A stretch of DNA of 6,783 nucleotides from Endomicrobiia bacterium (GCA_009782015.1 WQUP01000045.1:1-6783); one strand, 5' to 3'. Shown: positions 1 through 6,584, counted from the first letter of the stretch. Numbers and translations are program-made. Notes: generated by a model not told the origin, from the sequence alone.

Positions 1-534
1 GTTAGCGACGTTAACGCCCATTTTGTATATCCAATGCGAAAGAGGAAACTTGATAAAAAAGTTTCCGGCATCTTTGGCGTTCAGCATGTTTTGGGGAATT
101 GTGTAGAGGCCGTCATGCTCATTTTGATATTCGTGTTCGCAATAAAGCACGAGTTCGCCGACTTGTTTTCCTTTATAATAAAACGTGTATCTTGTCCTTG
201 CAAAACCTTTCTGGATATCGGCGTCAAAGATTCTGGCCAAGTCTCCGGAGTCGGGATCGATGAGGCTTAAACCGGCGGCCTTAAGCTGCCCGCTTTCAAA
301 TAGCTTTTCTATCGCATCTTTCGCCTTATCCATGTCATTTCTGTCATTGACAATCACATGAAGGCCGAAAACGTCATGAATATTTTCTTTAATGTCCTCA
401 AGCGTTATATCGGACGCTTTTGTTTTTTTCGAGCCGCTCTTATCTCTCCTGCCGGAAAGTATTTTTTCATATATGCTGTAGAGGCTTTTTACTCTTGACT
501 TCACGCGGCCTGCGATTTCTTTGCCAGACATGGC
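1..534 (-). other. RelA/SpoT (p)ppGpp synthetase-like domain (residues about 1975-2152, continues off window)
   Basis: The segment GRVKSRVKSLYSIYEKI (1983-1999) matches the RSH synthetase start (R-V-K-x-x-x-S-I-Y-x-K), which binds the ATP phosphates. IHDVFGLHVIVND (2026-2038) matches the next strand, with Asp2028 at the metal-binding Asp. GELVLY (2100-2105) matches the V-E-V-Q-I strand, placing Glu2101 at the second metal ligand, and LSHWIYKMG (2139-2147) matches the A-A-H-W-x-Y-K helix. The G-Y-x-S-L-H substrate motif is not apparent: the place reads KGFARTRYTFYY. The acceptor-nucleotide site is therefore altered, so the domain may be inactive, or act on something other than GTP/GDP. An RSH synthetase preceded by a degenerate HD region is the expected RSH order. 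Confidence 0.7.
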
Positions 535-3500
535 TTTTTCAACGGCGGTTTTAAGGAGAGTCAAGTTGTCGTCGTAACGGTCGTATTTAGCTGCTGTTTC
601 ATTGTAGCGGCCATCCTCATCGCCTCCGATATACTTCTCAAGCAACGAGCGAATCCGCAGGTATGCGTCCGGTTCCGCGTATTCGAAAATAGTATTTCTC
701 ATATCCTCAAATACATCCACTCTGCCGATTCTTCTGGCAAGAGGTATGTAAACAAAATACATTGTCAGTTCGGCGGCGGTTTTTTCGTCCGAAACCGTTT
801 TTTTGCCGGCTTCCGATAAAAACGCAAAGTATGAAGAGTTTGCCGTTTTTACCATTTCGGCCAAAGCTTTGGCGCCGGCAAGCTCGGAGAAAGGAGCGTT
901 ATTTTCTTCGTTTTCCGGGAATATGGCGTCTATGATTTTTTGTCTGTCGATAATATTTGCGGCCTTGACGGAATCTTCCAGGCTTTCTTCGAGTTCTTTC
1001 ATATCCGTCTTTGCGGCTTCAGGCTTTAAAAAGGCTCTGATCCCGCTCTCGTCGAGCCCTTTTAGTTTATCAAGCAAAGCGCTTATGCCGGCGCCGAGAT
1101 AATAATCGGCGATTTTATTTTCATCGAGAAGCCGCTTAAATCCGGGTTCATGCGCCTTTTTGGCGGCTATTTCGTCAACAGAATCCAAGACGTCAAAAAG
1201 TTTATCGGCAAAAATCGCATACATATCTTGAGGGCTTCTCGCCATTGCGAGAATAATGTCCATATAATTTTGTATCGCAAAATCGCCTTTTACCTTTGTG
1301 ACAGGCGGCAGACTTCCGGCGCTGCGCAGAAGCGCGAGACTGGTCATTATCGGCGAAGCATTTTGTCCTTCGTTAAGCCCGAGTACTTTTGTAGAAATTT
1401 CTTCGTACGGTATTTCCGACAGCAGCAAAGCGACCGACATTTCCGGAGAATACTTGTTTCCGCTCCACTTTTCATATTTTCTTATCTTGTCTAAAACTTT
1501 TTCCAGCTGCTCTTTTGAATATCTTCCGAGCGCGTAAGAAACCGCTCCGGAATATTCTTTCAGTTTATTGAGGCGTTCGCGATTAACGGGAGAAAGTTTG
1601 CGCATATCCGCTCTGTGCGCGGCCGTAAAGTTTTTCAGGGTTTTCAAAGCCTCTTCTTCGGCTTTTGTCATAGCTGTCCATGAGTATTCTTTTCCCGCGG
1701 CAGCCTTTTGCTGTCTTGCGACATATAAAGTTCTTACGGCATTCTGTATTGCGTCCGCCTCGCCTTTATTTTTTTCCGCAAGCATGCCGCTGCCGTACAA
1801 ATGCGCCAGCAAAGCCGTTGTTTCGCGCGGCACTTGAGAAATGTCGGTTATTTTACCGATATTTTTGAGAAGTATGCCCTTAAGCATTACGTCCAGACCC
1901 CTGATCGCCCATCTGAGATCGTACTGCTCCGACTTATCGTTGTAGGCTTGCGCATATACATTGCCAAAAAAAGTATTAGGCACGCTTCCGTTTTTTTTGT
2001 TATATGCCCCTTTGTTTATCATCTCAAAATAAGGTTCGCTGACTTCATTTATCAAAAAGGCTATGTCATCCGCCAGATTATCTCTTTTAACCGTCTCATC
2101 GCCTTTCTTATCTTTGTTAAGAAGAATTTTTCCCGTCTTTTCCATATAATTTTTGTACGCGGCGTTGCGTTCGCGGGACTCGGGGCTGTTGTCTTGCGCG
2201 GCGGGCTCAAAATCAAAAAAATTTGCAGCCGCACTCTCGTCCGACAAATCAGCTTTGATAAGATTTTCGAGAAAGCCGCCGTAAATGTCTCCGGGATATG
2301 TTATTTTCGGTCCGTTGGACAGATACGGATTGATTCCGGAGCGCGACAAAGCGTAATGATACAGCTGAAGGAAACCGTTGTTTTCCAGAACCGCCGCTAT
2401 GTCTTCGTCGGCGGCTATTATGTCGTAGTAAATGTCAGAATTTGACGTAAAACTGCCTTTAGCCAGAGAACCGCCGGCAACTATGCTGTAATCGCGGCGG
2501 CTGACGGGAAAGTCCGGCAGCTGCGAGCGCACCAAATCGTCAACTGCAAGCAGCAAGCCCTTTACGGCTTTTTTATACTTTTCTTCGGCGTCTTTGCGCT
2601 CCTGCGCCGCCGCGGCTTTTTCACGCGCGTTTTTGCCGGGGTCATTTTGAACTTTCGCGTAATTCAGCACGGCTTCATCGTACTTCTTCCTTACTTTCTC
2701 CATATCATTTTTAAATTCCGAAGCCGCTTTTTCTATAGGCTGCCTAAGCGCAAAAAACTCTTCGGGCATTTTAAGCTCATCAAAAGGATACTCGTAAACG
2801 GCATTTATGCCAAGCCGCTTTGCAGACTCCAAAAGCATATCTGCTTGCTTCTTGTCGTATTCAACTCCTTTTCTGGCGGCTATTTTTACTTTAGTGTAAC
2901 CGCTAAGCCTTGCAGCCGCCGGAATAAGCCACGCAGCGCCGCCCCACCCGTCGAGCTCATCTTGGGAAACGAACATCTCTCCCTTGCAATCCTCAATTTT
3001 GAGGCATTTCGCCTCTATTTTCCCAAGAAGCGAGGGCATATCTGAAATTTTTACTTTGTCCGCAGACGTTCCCGTAACGATTGCAAATATAAGAGGCGTA
3101 ATGGCGCTGCTCATCTGAGGATAAAGTTTTTGTATCTTGATAAGCTCATACGCCATATTATTGGCCGTATCGGAATCCGCATTGATTCTTTCGATTACTT
3201 TGAAAAATGCGGCGGGATCTTCTTTGAGCAAAGCGTTAAGAGCGTAACAGAGGTATTTTGTGGTCTTGCCTTTAAGCGTTATTATTATGCCGGCCGCCTT
3301 TTGCGGATCGGTCTGCATGAACTGTTTAATATAATCGTTTGCGTTAAAAGTACGGCCGGCCGGTTCTTCGTTTTTTTTCGAAAACTTAACGGCGTAGAAA
3401 GCGTCAAAAACAGCTATGGGAATGACTCTCTGCGCGCGCGCGCCGTTTAAAATTTTTGAGATTTCGCGCAAAGTAAATCCCGTTTTCAAAATGTCTTCGA

Positions 3501-6456
3501 GAACTATTACATTTTTGCCTCTCACATCCCTCGCGCTTTTGGCGTTTAAATCGAATTTATGAGATGAAATATCATCATGGGCGTGCACGGCATAATAATT
3601 CATATAATCGCTTTGTTCGAGAAAAATCGTTTCAATTCCCAAATTTTTTGAAACTTTCTCGGCGAGTTGCTGCATTATATGCTCTGGCTCTGTCTTTCTT
3701 ACGGCGATCACATACTTCTTTTTTTCATCCTTGGGAACAATGTCGTTATCTCTGATATAGTTCTCAATCTTTTCGGCGTATTCATTTATCGTCGATTCAT
3801 CCCCGAGCCTGAGCATTACAAAATCGTTTTGAAGCTTTTTGTCCATATTTTCAAAAGAATCTATTTCCTCCACATAACGCCTGACTCTGTAGTCTCTGTA
3901 GGATTTCGTTAAAATACTTTCTTGAAGCCCTTCGGCGTTCTTGACCAGTCCTTTCTGTCCGGAATATGTAGTCGGAGCCTCAGGATGAGAATCCATAAAT
4001 AATTTAAAATATTCGGTTTCAAGAAATTTATGGAAATTTTCCGTTATTCTTCCCTCTTCTCCGACTTTGATGCTGTTGAGATAAGATGTGAATGCTTTGT
4101 AAATGTCGGTTTTCGAGTCAAACAAGGCTTCCTGCTCGTATAGTTCGTGCTGTATCAAATCTTTTAAATCATTTTCCATATCGGCCTTGCTGCCTCCCTT
4201 AAGAGTTTCCAGGTAGGCCGAATCGATATAGAGCGTTGCAGTTTTTTTATCGTCATTTGCGGCAAGCGCGGCGAGACAATATCCGCCTTCGTTGATAAAA
4301 CTGCCGGAAGGGAGTATTTCTACTTCCACGCCGTTGCAATAATAAGAAAGCTGAGCTACGGCAATATTTTTTATAGTTTTTAGCAGCTCCGCGTAAGCGT
4401 AGTTAACATTGAACGTCCGAGACATTGCTGCCGCTATAAACTCGCCGAGTTTAGACGGATTAAGCGAAAAGAATTTGTCGTAGTCAAAGCTTTTATCCAA
4501 AATCTTTTCTTTTATCTCATCTCTGCTGCCGCCAAAGCCCACGTAAAATGCCAAGTTTACAAACTCATTGTATATATTGTCCGACGCTCCAAAAGTCGCG
4601 CCGCGCAGAATAATCCTAACCATTGCCGGAGTAAGTTTTCCGAGAGTAGTAAGATTGACGCCGGGCTTTACCGCGGAAGAATCCGTTTCGGGAACGTAAT
4701 ATACGGTTTGTTCTTTGTCGTTTGCGTCGATATATACTGCAGACTGCCGGCCTGTTTGTTCGTCATACGAGTAGGAAACTATTTTTTTGACGGCGCCGGA
4801 GCCTTTCGCAAGCTCGGGCCTTGCGGAAATAATATCTTCGACTTCCTTTTTGACGTCGTAAGAGAGCAGATCTTTTTCTTTATAGACCGCATCCATCACT
4901 CTTTTGGCAAACTCGGCAAATACGGCTTCGTTTAAACCCGGAACCTGAATGGCGCTGTTTTCCGCGTTGGATATGGTTTTGGCGTATTCGACGTATCTGC
5001 TTGAATAATCTCCGGACGGAGAAAGAATGTTCGGGGTAAATGTTACGTTTGAAATCTGCCTTTTGCCTAAAATATCGTTTATTTGAGACGTATGAAATCC
5101 GCCGGCGATAACGACGCTTACTTTTGAGGGGCTTGAGAGAACGGCCTGCGCGCCGGCGCTTACGCCGAAAACACTTTCCAAATATATTTTTTCGGGAGAG
5201 GCTTGGCCGAACATTTTTTCAACAAACACTTCGCTTCTCTTTATGTTGGTATCGTTGAAATTTTGCGCGTCGCGCTCGGTATCGGCCAGAGCTTTAAAGG
5301 CGTTTTCCGGCACATACTGCGACATAAGGCTTTTATACTTTGAAATCTGCGATTTGTAATACTCGTATTCGTCCGCCGTGGCCGAAGCCGTAAGGGCTTT
5401 TTTGTAAATCTCTGAAAACATCGATATAAACATGATATTTTCGGAATTTTTATCTTCAAAATTTTTGGCGGAAAGCTCTTTAAACAAAGAGTCCTGCTCG
5501 CCGATAAGTTCTACGCGGTTTATCCTGCCGGCAAGCGCTATCGAAGCGGCAAACCTGTCGAGCTCCGGGTAGTTCCCGAGAGAAATCTGCCGCCTGTTTT
5601 TGTAAAGGTAATTCATCAGCGCCTGTTTGTCCTGCAGGTTATTTGAGGCGGAAATGAGATTTGAGTACTCTTTGTAGCTGAGCGTGTTTTTAAGGTTTGC
5701 AAAAAGTTTTGACATCTGCGCCTGAAGTTTTTTGCGGCTTGCGGACTGCGCCGAGCCGTAAGCTTCGGCGTAGAGCGAGATATTAGGATAATCGTTTAAA
5801 TCTGCTCCGCTGCGGAGACATTCGCCTTTGAGATATTCGAAATACTCCGAATCTCCGATGCTTCCGCTGCTGCGTTTTGAGTAAACGTCAAAAAGTTTTT
5901 TCTGGCGGGAAGAGAAGTATTTGGAGCGCAGGCTTTCAAGCCTTTTAGCATCTTGCGCGACGAAAGATTCGGTTTCCGGCCTTTTTTCTATGAGTTTTGC
6001 AAACAGCAAAAGGTTTTGCGTGTAGAGTTCTTTATCTTCAAGAGGATTTACGGTTTTGTTATTTTTGGCGGCAAAATATTCCGCGCCGCTGAGGTTTCCG
6101 CTTTTAAAAAGCGCTTCAAGAAAAAGCTCGCCGTTTTTTTTGCCGAGGCTTGAAAAAACCCAGTCGAAATTGCTTTTTTCCGAAGCTCCCTCTACGTAAA
6201 GCTCCATATCGGGATACGTTTTGCCGAGTTTTTCAAGGAGACCGTAAATCTTGTTCTGGGCTTCGGGGTTAAAGTGCAGGTCTTGTATGTTTATGACGGA
6301 GACGGGGCTGTCTTTAAAAGAGGCGTATGTAATGCTTGCCAGCGAACTTACGGAATCAGCTGAAAATTTTTCTCTTGCCGCCGCAAAAGAAGAAGACGGC
6401 AGCGAAGTCGCCGCCATGCAAACCGCAAGAAACAATGAAAGCGCTTTTTTCTTCAT
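1..6456 (-). CDS. Giant exported multidomain protein with PRTase, nucleotidyltransferase and RelA/SpoT-like domains (3' end beyond window)
   Basis: One open frame of 2152 codons without a stop runs from ATG 6456 off the left edge, so the C terminus is missing. The start is well bounded: an in-frame TAA lies at 6460-6462, two codons upstream, and the first Met begins a textbook signal peptide. The ribosome site is weak (GGA 7 nt before ATG). Domain order by residue: signal peptide 1-25; ChaN/TraB-like about 50-480; unassigned about 480-910 with HELYE at 770-774; phosphoribosyltransferase-like about 913-1030; charged helix about 1232-1310; GlnD/DUF294-like nucleotidyltransferase plus helical region about 1318-1600; degenerate RSH-type HD region about 1620-1930; RelA/SpoT synthetase-like from about 1975. 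No whole-length family is recognised. Seen: frame, signal peptide and motifs. Inferred: an exported protein handling, or descended from enzymes handling, nucleotides or PRPP. Several catalytic residues look replaced, so some domains may bind rather than catalyse. The protein exceeds 230 kDa, against roughly 700-750 residues for an ordinary long RSH enzyme. Confidence 0.93.
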   Translation of the reverse strand, partial: MKKKALSLFLAVCMAATSLPSSSFAAAREKFSADSVSSLASITYASFKDSPVSVINIQDLHFNPEAQNKIYGLLEKLGKTYPDMELYVEGASEKSNFDWVFSSLGKKNGELFLEALFKSGNLSGAEYFAAKNNKTVNPLEDKELYTQNLLLFAKLIEKRPETESFVAQDAKRLESLRSKYFSSRQKKLFDVYSKRSSGSIGDSEYFEYLKGECLRSGADLNDYPNISLYAEAYGSAQSASRKKLQAQMSKLFANLKNTLSYKEYSNLISASNNLQDKQALMNYLYKNRRQISLGNYPELDRFAASIALAGRINRVELIGEQDSLFKELSAKNFEDKNSENIMFISMFSEIYKKALTASATADEYEYYKSQISKYKSLMSQYVPENAFKALADTERDAQNFNDTNIKRSEVFVEKMFGQASPEKIYLESVFGVSAGAQAVLSSPSKVSVVIAGGFHTSQINDILGKRQISNVTFTPNILSPSGDYSSRYVEYAKTISNAENSAIQVPGLNEAVFAEFAKRVMDAVYKEKDLLSYDVKKEVEDIISARPELAKGSGAVKKIVSYSYDEQTGRQSAVYIDANDKEQTVYYVPETDSSAVKPGVNLTTLGKLTPAMVRIILRGATFGASDNIYNEFVNLAFYVGFGGSRDEIKEKILDKSFDYDKFFSLNPSKLGEFIAAAMSRTFNVNYAYAELLKTIKNIAVAQLSYYCNGVEVEILPSGSFINEGGYCLAALAANDDKKTATLYIDSAYLETLKGGSKADMENDLKDLIQHELYEQEALFDSKTDIYKAFTSYLNSIKVGEEGRITENFHKFLETEYFKLFMDSHPEAPTTYSGQKGLVKNAEGLQESILTKSYRDYRVRRYVEEIDSFENMDKKLQNDFVMLRLGDESTINEYAEKIENYIRDNDIVPKDEKKKYVIAVRKTEPEHIMQQLAEKVSKNLGIETIFLEQSDYMNYYAVHAHDDISSHKFDLNAKSARDVRGKNVIVLEDILKTGFTLREISKILNGARAQRVIPIAVFDAFYAVKFSKKNEEPAGRTFNANDYIKQFMQTDPQKAAGIIITLKGKTTKYLCYALNALLKEDPAAFFKVIERINADSDTANNMAYELIKIQKLYPQMSSAITPLIFAIVTGTSADKVKISDMPSLLGKIEAKCLKIEDCKGEMFVSQDELDGWGGAAWLIPAAARLSGYTKVKIAARKGVEYDKKQADMLLESAKRLGINAVYEYPFDELKMPEEFFALRQPIEKAASEFKNDMEKVRKKYDEAVLNYAKVQNDPGKNAREKAAAAQERKDAEEKYKKAVKGLLLAVDDLVRSQLPDFPVSRRDYSIVAGGSLAKGSFTSNSDIYYDIIAADEDIAAVLENNGFLQLYHYALSRSGINPYLSNGPKITYPGDIYGGFLENLIKADLSDESAAANFFDFEPAAQDNSPESRERNAAYKNYMEKTGKILLNKDKKGDETVKRDNLADDIAFLINEVSEPYFEMINKGAYNKKNGSVPNTFFGNVYAQAYNDKSEQYDLRWAIRGLDVMLKGILLKNIGKITDISQVPRETTALLAHLYGSGMLAEKNKGEADAIQNAVRTLYVARQQKAAAGKEYSWTAMTKAEEEALKTLKNFTAAHRADMRKLSPVNRERLNKLKEYSGAVSYALGRYSKEQLEKVLDKIRKYEKWSGNKYSPEMSVALLLSEIPYEEISTKVLGLNEGQNASPIMTSLALLRSAGSLPPVTKVKGDFAIQNYMDIILAMARSPQDMYAIFADKLFDVLDSVDEIAAKKAHEPGFKRLLDENKIADYYLGAGISALLDKLKGLDESGIRAFLKPEAAKTDMKELEESLEDSVKAANIIDRQKIIDAIFPENEENNAPFSELAGAKALAEMVKTANSSYFAFLSEAGKKTVSDEKTAAELTMYFVYIPLARRIGRVDVFEDMRNTIFEYAEPDAYLRIRSLLEKYIGGDEDGRYNETAAKYDRYDDNLTLLKTAVEKAMSGKEIAGRVKSRVKSLYSIYEKILSGRRDKSGSKKTKASDITLEDIKENIHDVFGLHVIVNDRNDMDKAKDAIEKLFESGQLKAAGLSLIDPDSGDLARIFDADIQKGFARTRYTFYYKGKQVGELVLYCEHEYQNEHDGLYTIPQNMLNAKDAGNFFIKFPLSHWIYKMGVNVAN
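667..1599 (-). other. Degenerate RelA/SpoT-type HD region (residues about 1620-1930)
   Basis: The end of the region is clear: FVYIPLARRIGR (1902-1912) followed by EDMRNTIFEYAEPDAYLRI matches the RSH helix pair that usually reads Y-A-P-L-A-x-R-L-G then E-L-E-D-L-x-F-x-Y-L-x-P. Upstream, ALLLSEIPYEEI resembles the HD helix (A-L-L-H-D-x-x-E-D) but Ser1680-Glu1681 stand where His-Asp should be, and IFADKLFDVLD (Asp1751) resembles the A-D-R-L-H-N helix. About 150 residues separate that helix from PLARR, far more than in ordinary RSH enzymes, so there is an insertion or my assignment of the first two helices is loose. With the metal dyad gone, (p)ppGpp hydrolysis is unlikely. Confidence 0.5.
1657..2505 (-). 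other. GlnD/DUF294-like nucleotidyltransferase plus helical domain (residues about 1318-1600)
   Basis: The core motif GGSLAKGSFTSNSDIYYDI (1328-1346) matches the pol-beta-type nucleotidyltransferase pattern G-S-x-x-x-G-x(5)-S-D-x-D seen in GlnD and DUF294 proteins. Gly1329-Ser1330 and Asp1341 are kept, but the second metal Asp is Tyr1343; Asp1345 two residues further could in principle substitute. A helical region follows with DLRWAIRGLDVMLKG (1513 on), placed like the G-L-R-D segment of GlnD, and a helix pair around TTALLAHLYGSGMLAE (about 1546-1561) ending in VRTLYVARQQ, which resembles the DUF294 C-terminal domain. In the known family this fold transfers UMP or AMP to proteins or small molecules; here catalysis is uncertain. 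Confidence 0.6.
2527..2763 (-). other. Charged helical, probably coiled-coil linker (residues about 1232-1310)
   Basis: This stretch is rich in Lys, Glu, Ala and Gln with hydrophobic residues at roughly heptad spacing (for example EFKNDMEKVRKKYDEAV, then AQERKDAEEKYKKAVKGLLL) and a short break at NDPGKN. It directly precedes the nucleotidyltransferase core, suggesting a helical hairpin or spacer between the phosphoribosyltransferase-like part and the C-terminal half. No sequence-specific function is implied. Confidence 0.5.
3367..3720 (-). other. Type I phosphoribosyltransferase-like domain (residues about 913-1030)
   Basis: The stretch VIVLEDILKTGFTL (983-996) fits the PRPP-binding signature of type I phosphoribosyltransferases (four hydrophobic residues, E-D, two hydrophobic residues, then T-G-x-T) with a single deviation, Lys991 where a small residue or Asp is usual. 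Upstream, YVIAVRKTEPEHIMQQLAEK (915-934) supplies the expected strand and helix, and GIETIFLEQ the next strand. Downstream, ISKILNGARAQRVIPIAVFDAF matches the helix and strand after the PRPP loop. E987-D988 would contact the ribose hydroxyls of PRPP. The base or acceptor substrate cannot be read from sequence. Such a domain is normally cytosolic, which conflicts with the signal peptide. Confidence 0.65.
4117..4329 (-). other. Unassigned region with HELYE motif (residues about 710-780)
   Basis: A strand-rich stretch (VEVEILPSGSF, then TATLYIDSAYLETL) leads into a helix carrying LIQHELYEQE, with His770, Glu771 and Glu774. The layout of a strand followed by a helix with His-Glu near its middle is reminiscent of zincin-like metallopeptidase cores, but the usual HExxH second His is Glu here (HExxE). 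I do not recognise a family. It could be a degenerate or divergent metal site, or chance. It lies between the ChaN-like and phosphoribosyltransferase-like domains. Confidence 0.25.
5017..6309 (-). other. ChaN/TraB/EreA-like domain (residues about 50-480)
   Basis: The domain opens with a beta strand and the motif INIQDLHFNPEAQ (residues 55-67), followed by a helix and a strand with ELYVEGA (85-91). It closes with VVIAGGFHTSQI (about 448-459; His455). The combination of an early Q-D-x-H, a central ExE-type strand (YVEG) and a late G-G-F-H resembles the haem-binding ChaN/TraB/erythromycin-esterase-like superfamily, where His and Glu at these places line the active or ligand site. Between them lies a long mostly helical insertion rich in Lys, Ser and Tyr. 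I recall similar IQDxH..EAQ starts in large proteins from uncultured bacteria, but cannot confirm this here. Ligand or reaction is unknown. Confidence 0.5.
6382..6456 (-). other. Sec signal peptide (residues 1-25)
   Basis: The N terminus has a basic n-region (MKKK), a hydrophobic core (ALSLFLAVCMAA) and a polar c-region rich in Ser ending SSSFAAA, giving a plausible signal peptidase I cut after Ala25 (SFA) or Ala27 (AAA). Cys13 sits in LAVC, which resembles a lipobox, but Val at -1 is not normal and the core before it is short, so signal peptidase I is preferred. No further strong membrane segment was noticed in the visible protein, so it is probably released to the periplasm or outside rather than anchored, unless the missing C terminus anchors it. 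Confidence 0.85.
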
Positions 6457-6476
6457 GGTTTAATCCGTCAGCTAAT

Positions 6477-6584
6477 GTGTCATCCCGAACTTGTTTCGGG
6501 ATCTCGGAAGTTTACTTCCGCAACTCGTTTCAGCATCTAGCCGTTAAGAAACTGCAAGATCCTGAAACAAGTTCAGGATGACAC
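6477..6584. repeat. Palindromic dispersed-type repeat with 28-bp inverted arms
   Basis: The arms at 6477-6504 and 6557-6584 are inverted copies identical at 26 of 28 positions. Each arm also folds by itself: the left into an 8-bp stem (ATCCCGAA at 6482-6489 with TTCGGGAT at 6495-6502, 5-nt loop), the right into an 8-bp stem (ATCCTGAA at 6559-6566 with TTCAGGAT at 6572-6579, 5-nt loop). The two differences between arms are a C-G pair in one hairpin and a T-A pair in the other, so pairing is kept. The TGTCATCC...GGATGACA ends look like dispersed intergenic repeats found in many bacterial genomes. No flanking target duplication was seen and it has no coding capacity, so it would be non-autonomous if mobile. 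Neither hairpin is followed by a T-tract, so it does not look like an intrinsic terminator. Confidence 0.8.
6505..6520. repeat. Small hairpin inside the palindromic repeat
   Basis: CGGAAG (6505-6510) pairs with CTTCCG (6515-6520) around a TTTA loop, directly abutting the left arm. Together with the two arm hairpins this gives three consecutive stem-loops within the 108-bp element. There is no T-run after it on either strand, arguing against a terminator. Confidence 0.6.

Noticed and set aside
1801..2445. Open frame of 214 codons on the plus strand
   Set aside because: It lies wholly antisense to the giant minus-strand gene, which here encodes the motif-bearing nucleotidyltransferase and helical domain. 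Its own translation shows no recognisable motif, and it starts within the opposing coding frame.
34..3912. Other plus-strand open frames across the left half
   Set aside because: All are antisense shadows of the single 2152-codon minus-strand frame. They overlap each other, lack recognisable domains, and are rich in Phe, Arg, Cys and His in the way antisense frames often are.
5241..5459. 72-codon minus-strand open frame
   Set aside because: It is in a different frame from the giant gene and inside its ChaN-like domain. The sequence is Arg/Lys/Pro-rich without a motif, as expected for a shadow.
6415..6417. Alternative start at Met14
   Set aside because: It would remove half the signal peptide. 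The upstream Met1 gives a complete n-region, h-region and c-region and immediately follows an in-frame stop.
6418..6427. Lipoprotein signal (LAVC, Cys13)
   Set aside because: Val at -1 is not a normal lipobox residue and the hydrophobic stretch before the Cys is too short, while a good signal peptidase I site lies further on at SFA/AAA.
6477..6584. Intrinsic terminator for the right-hand gene
   Set aside because: The hairpins are stable but none is followed by a T-run on the minus strand, so the palindromic-repeat reading fits better.
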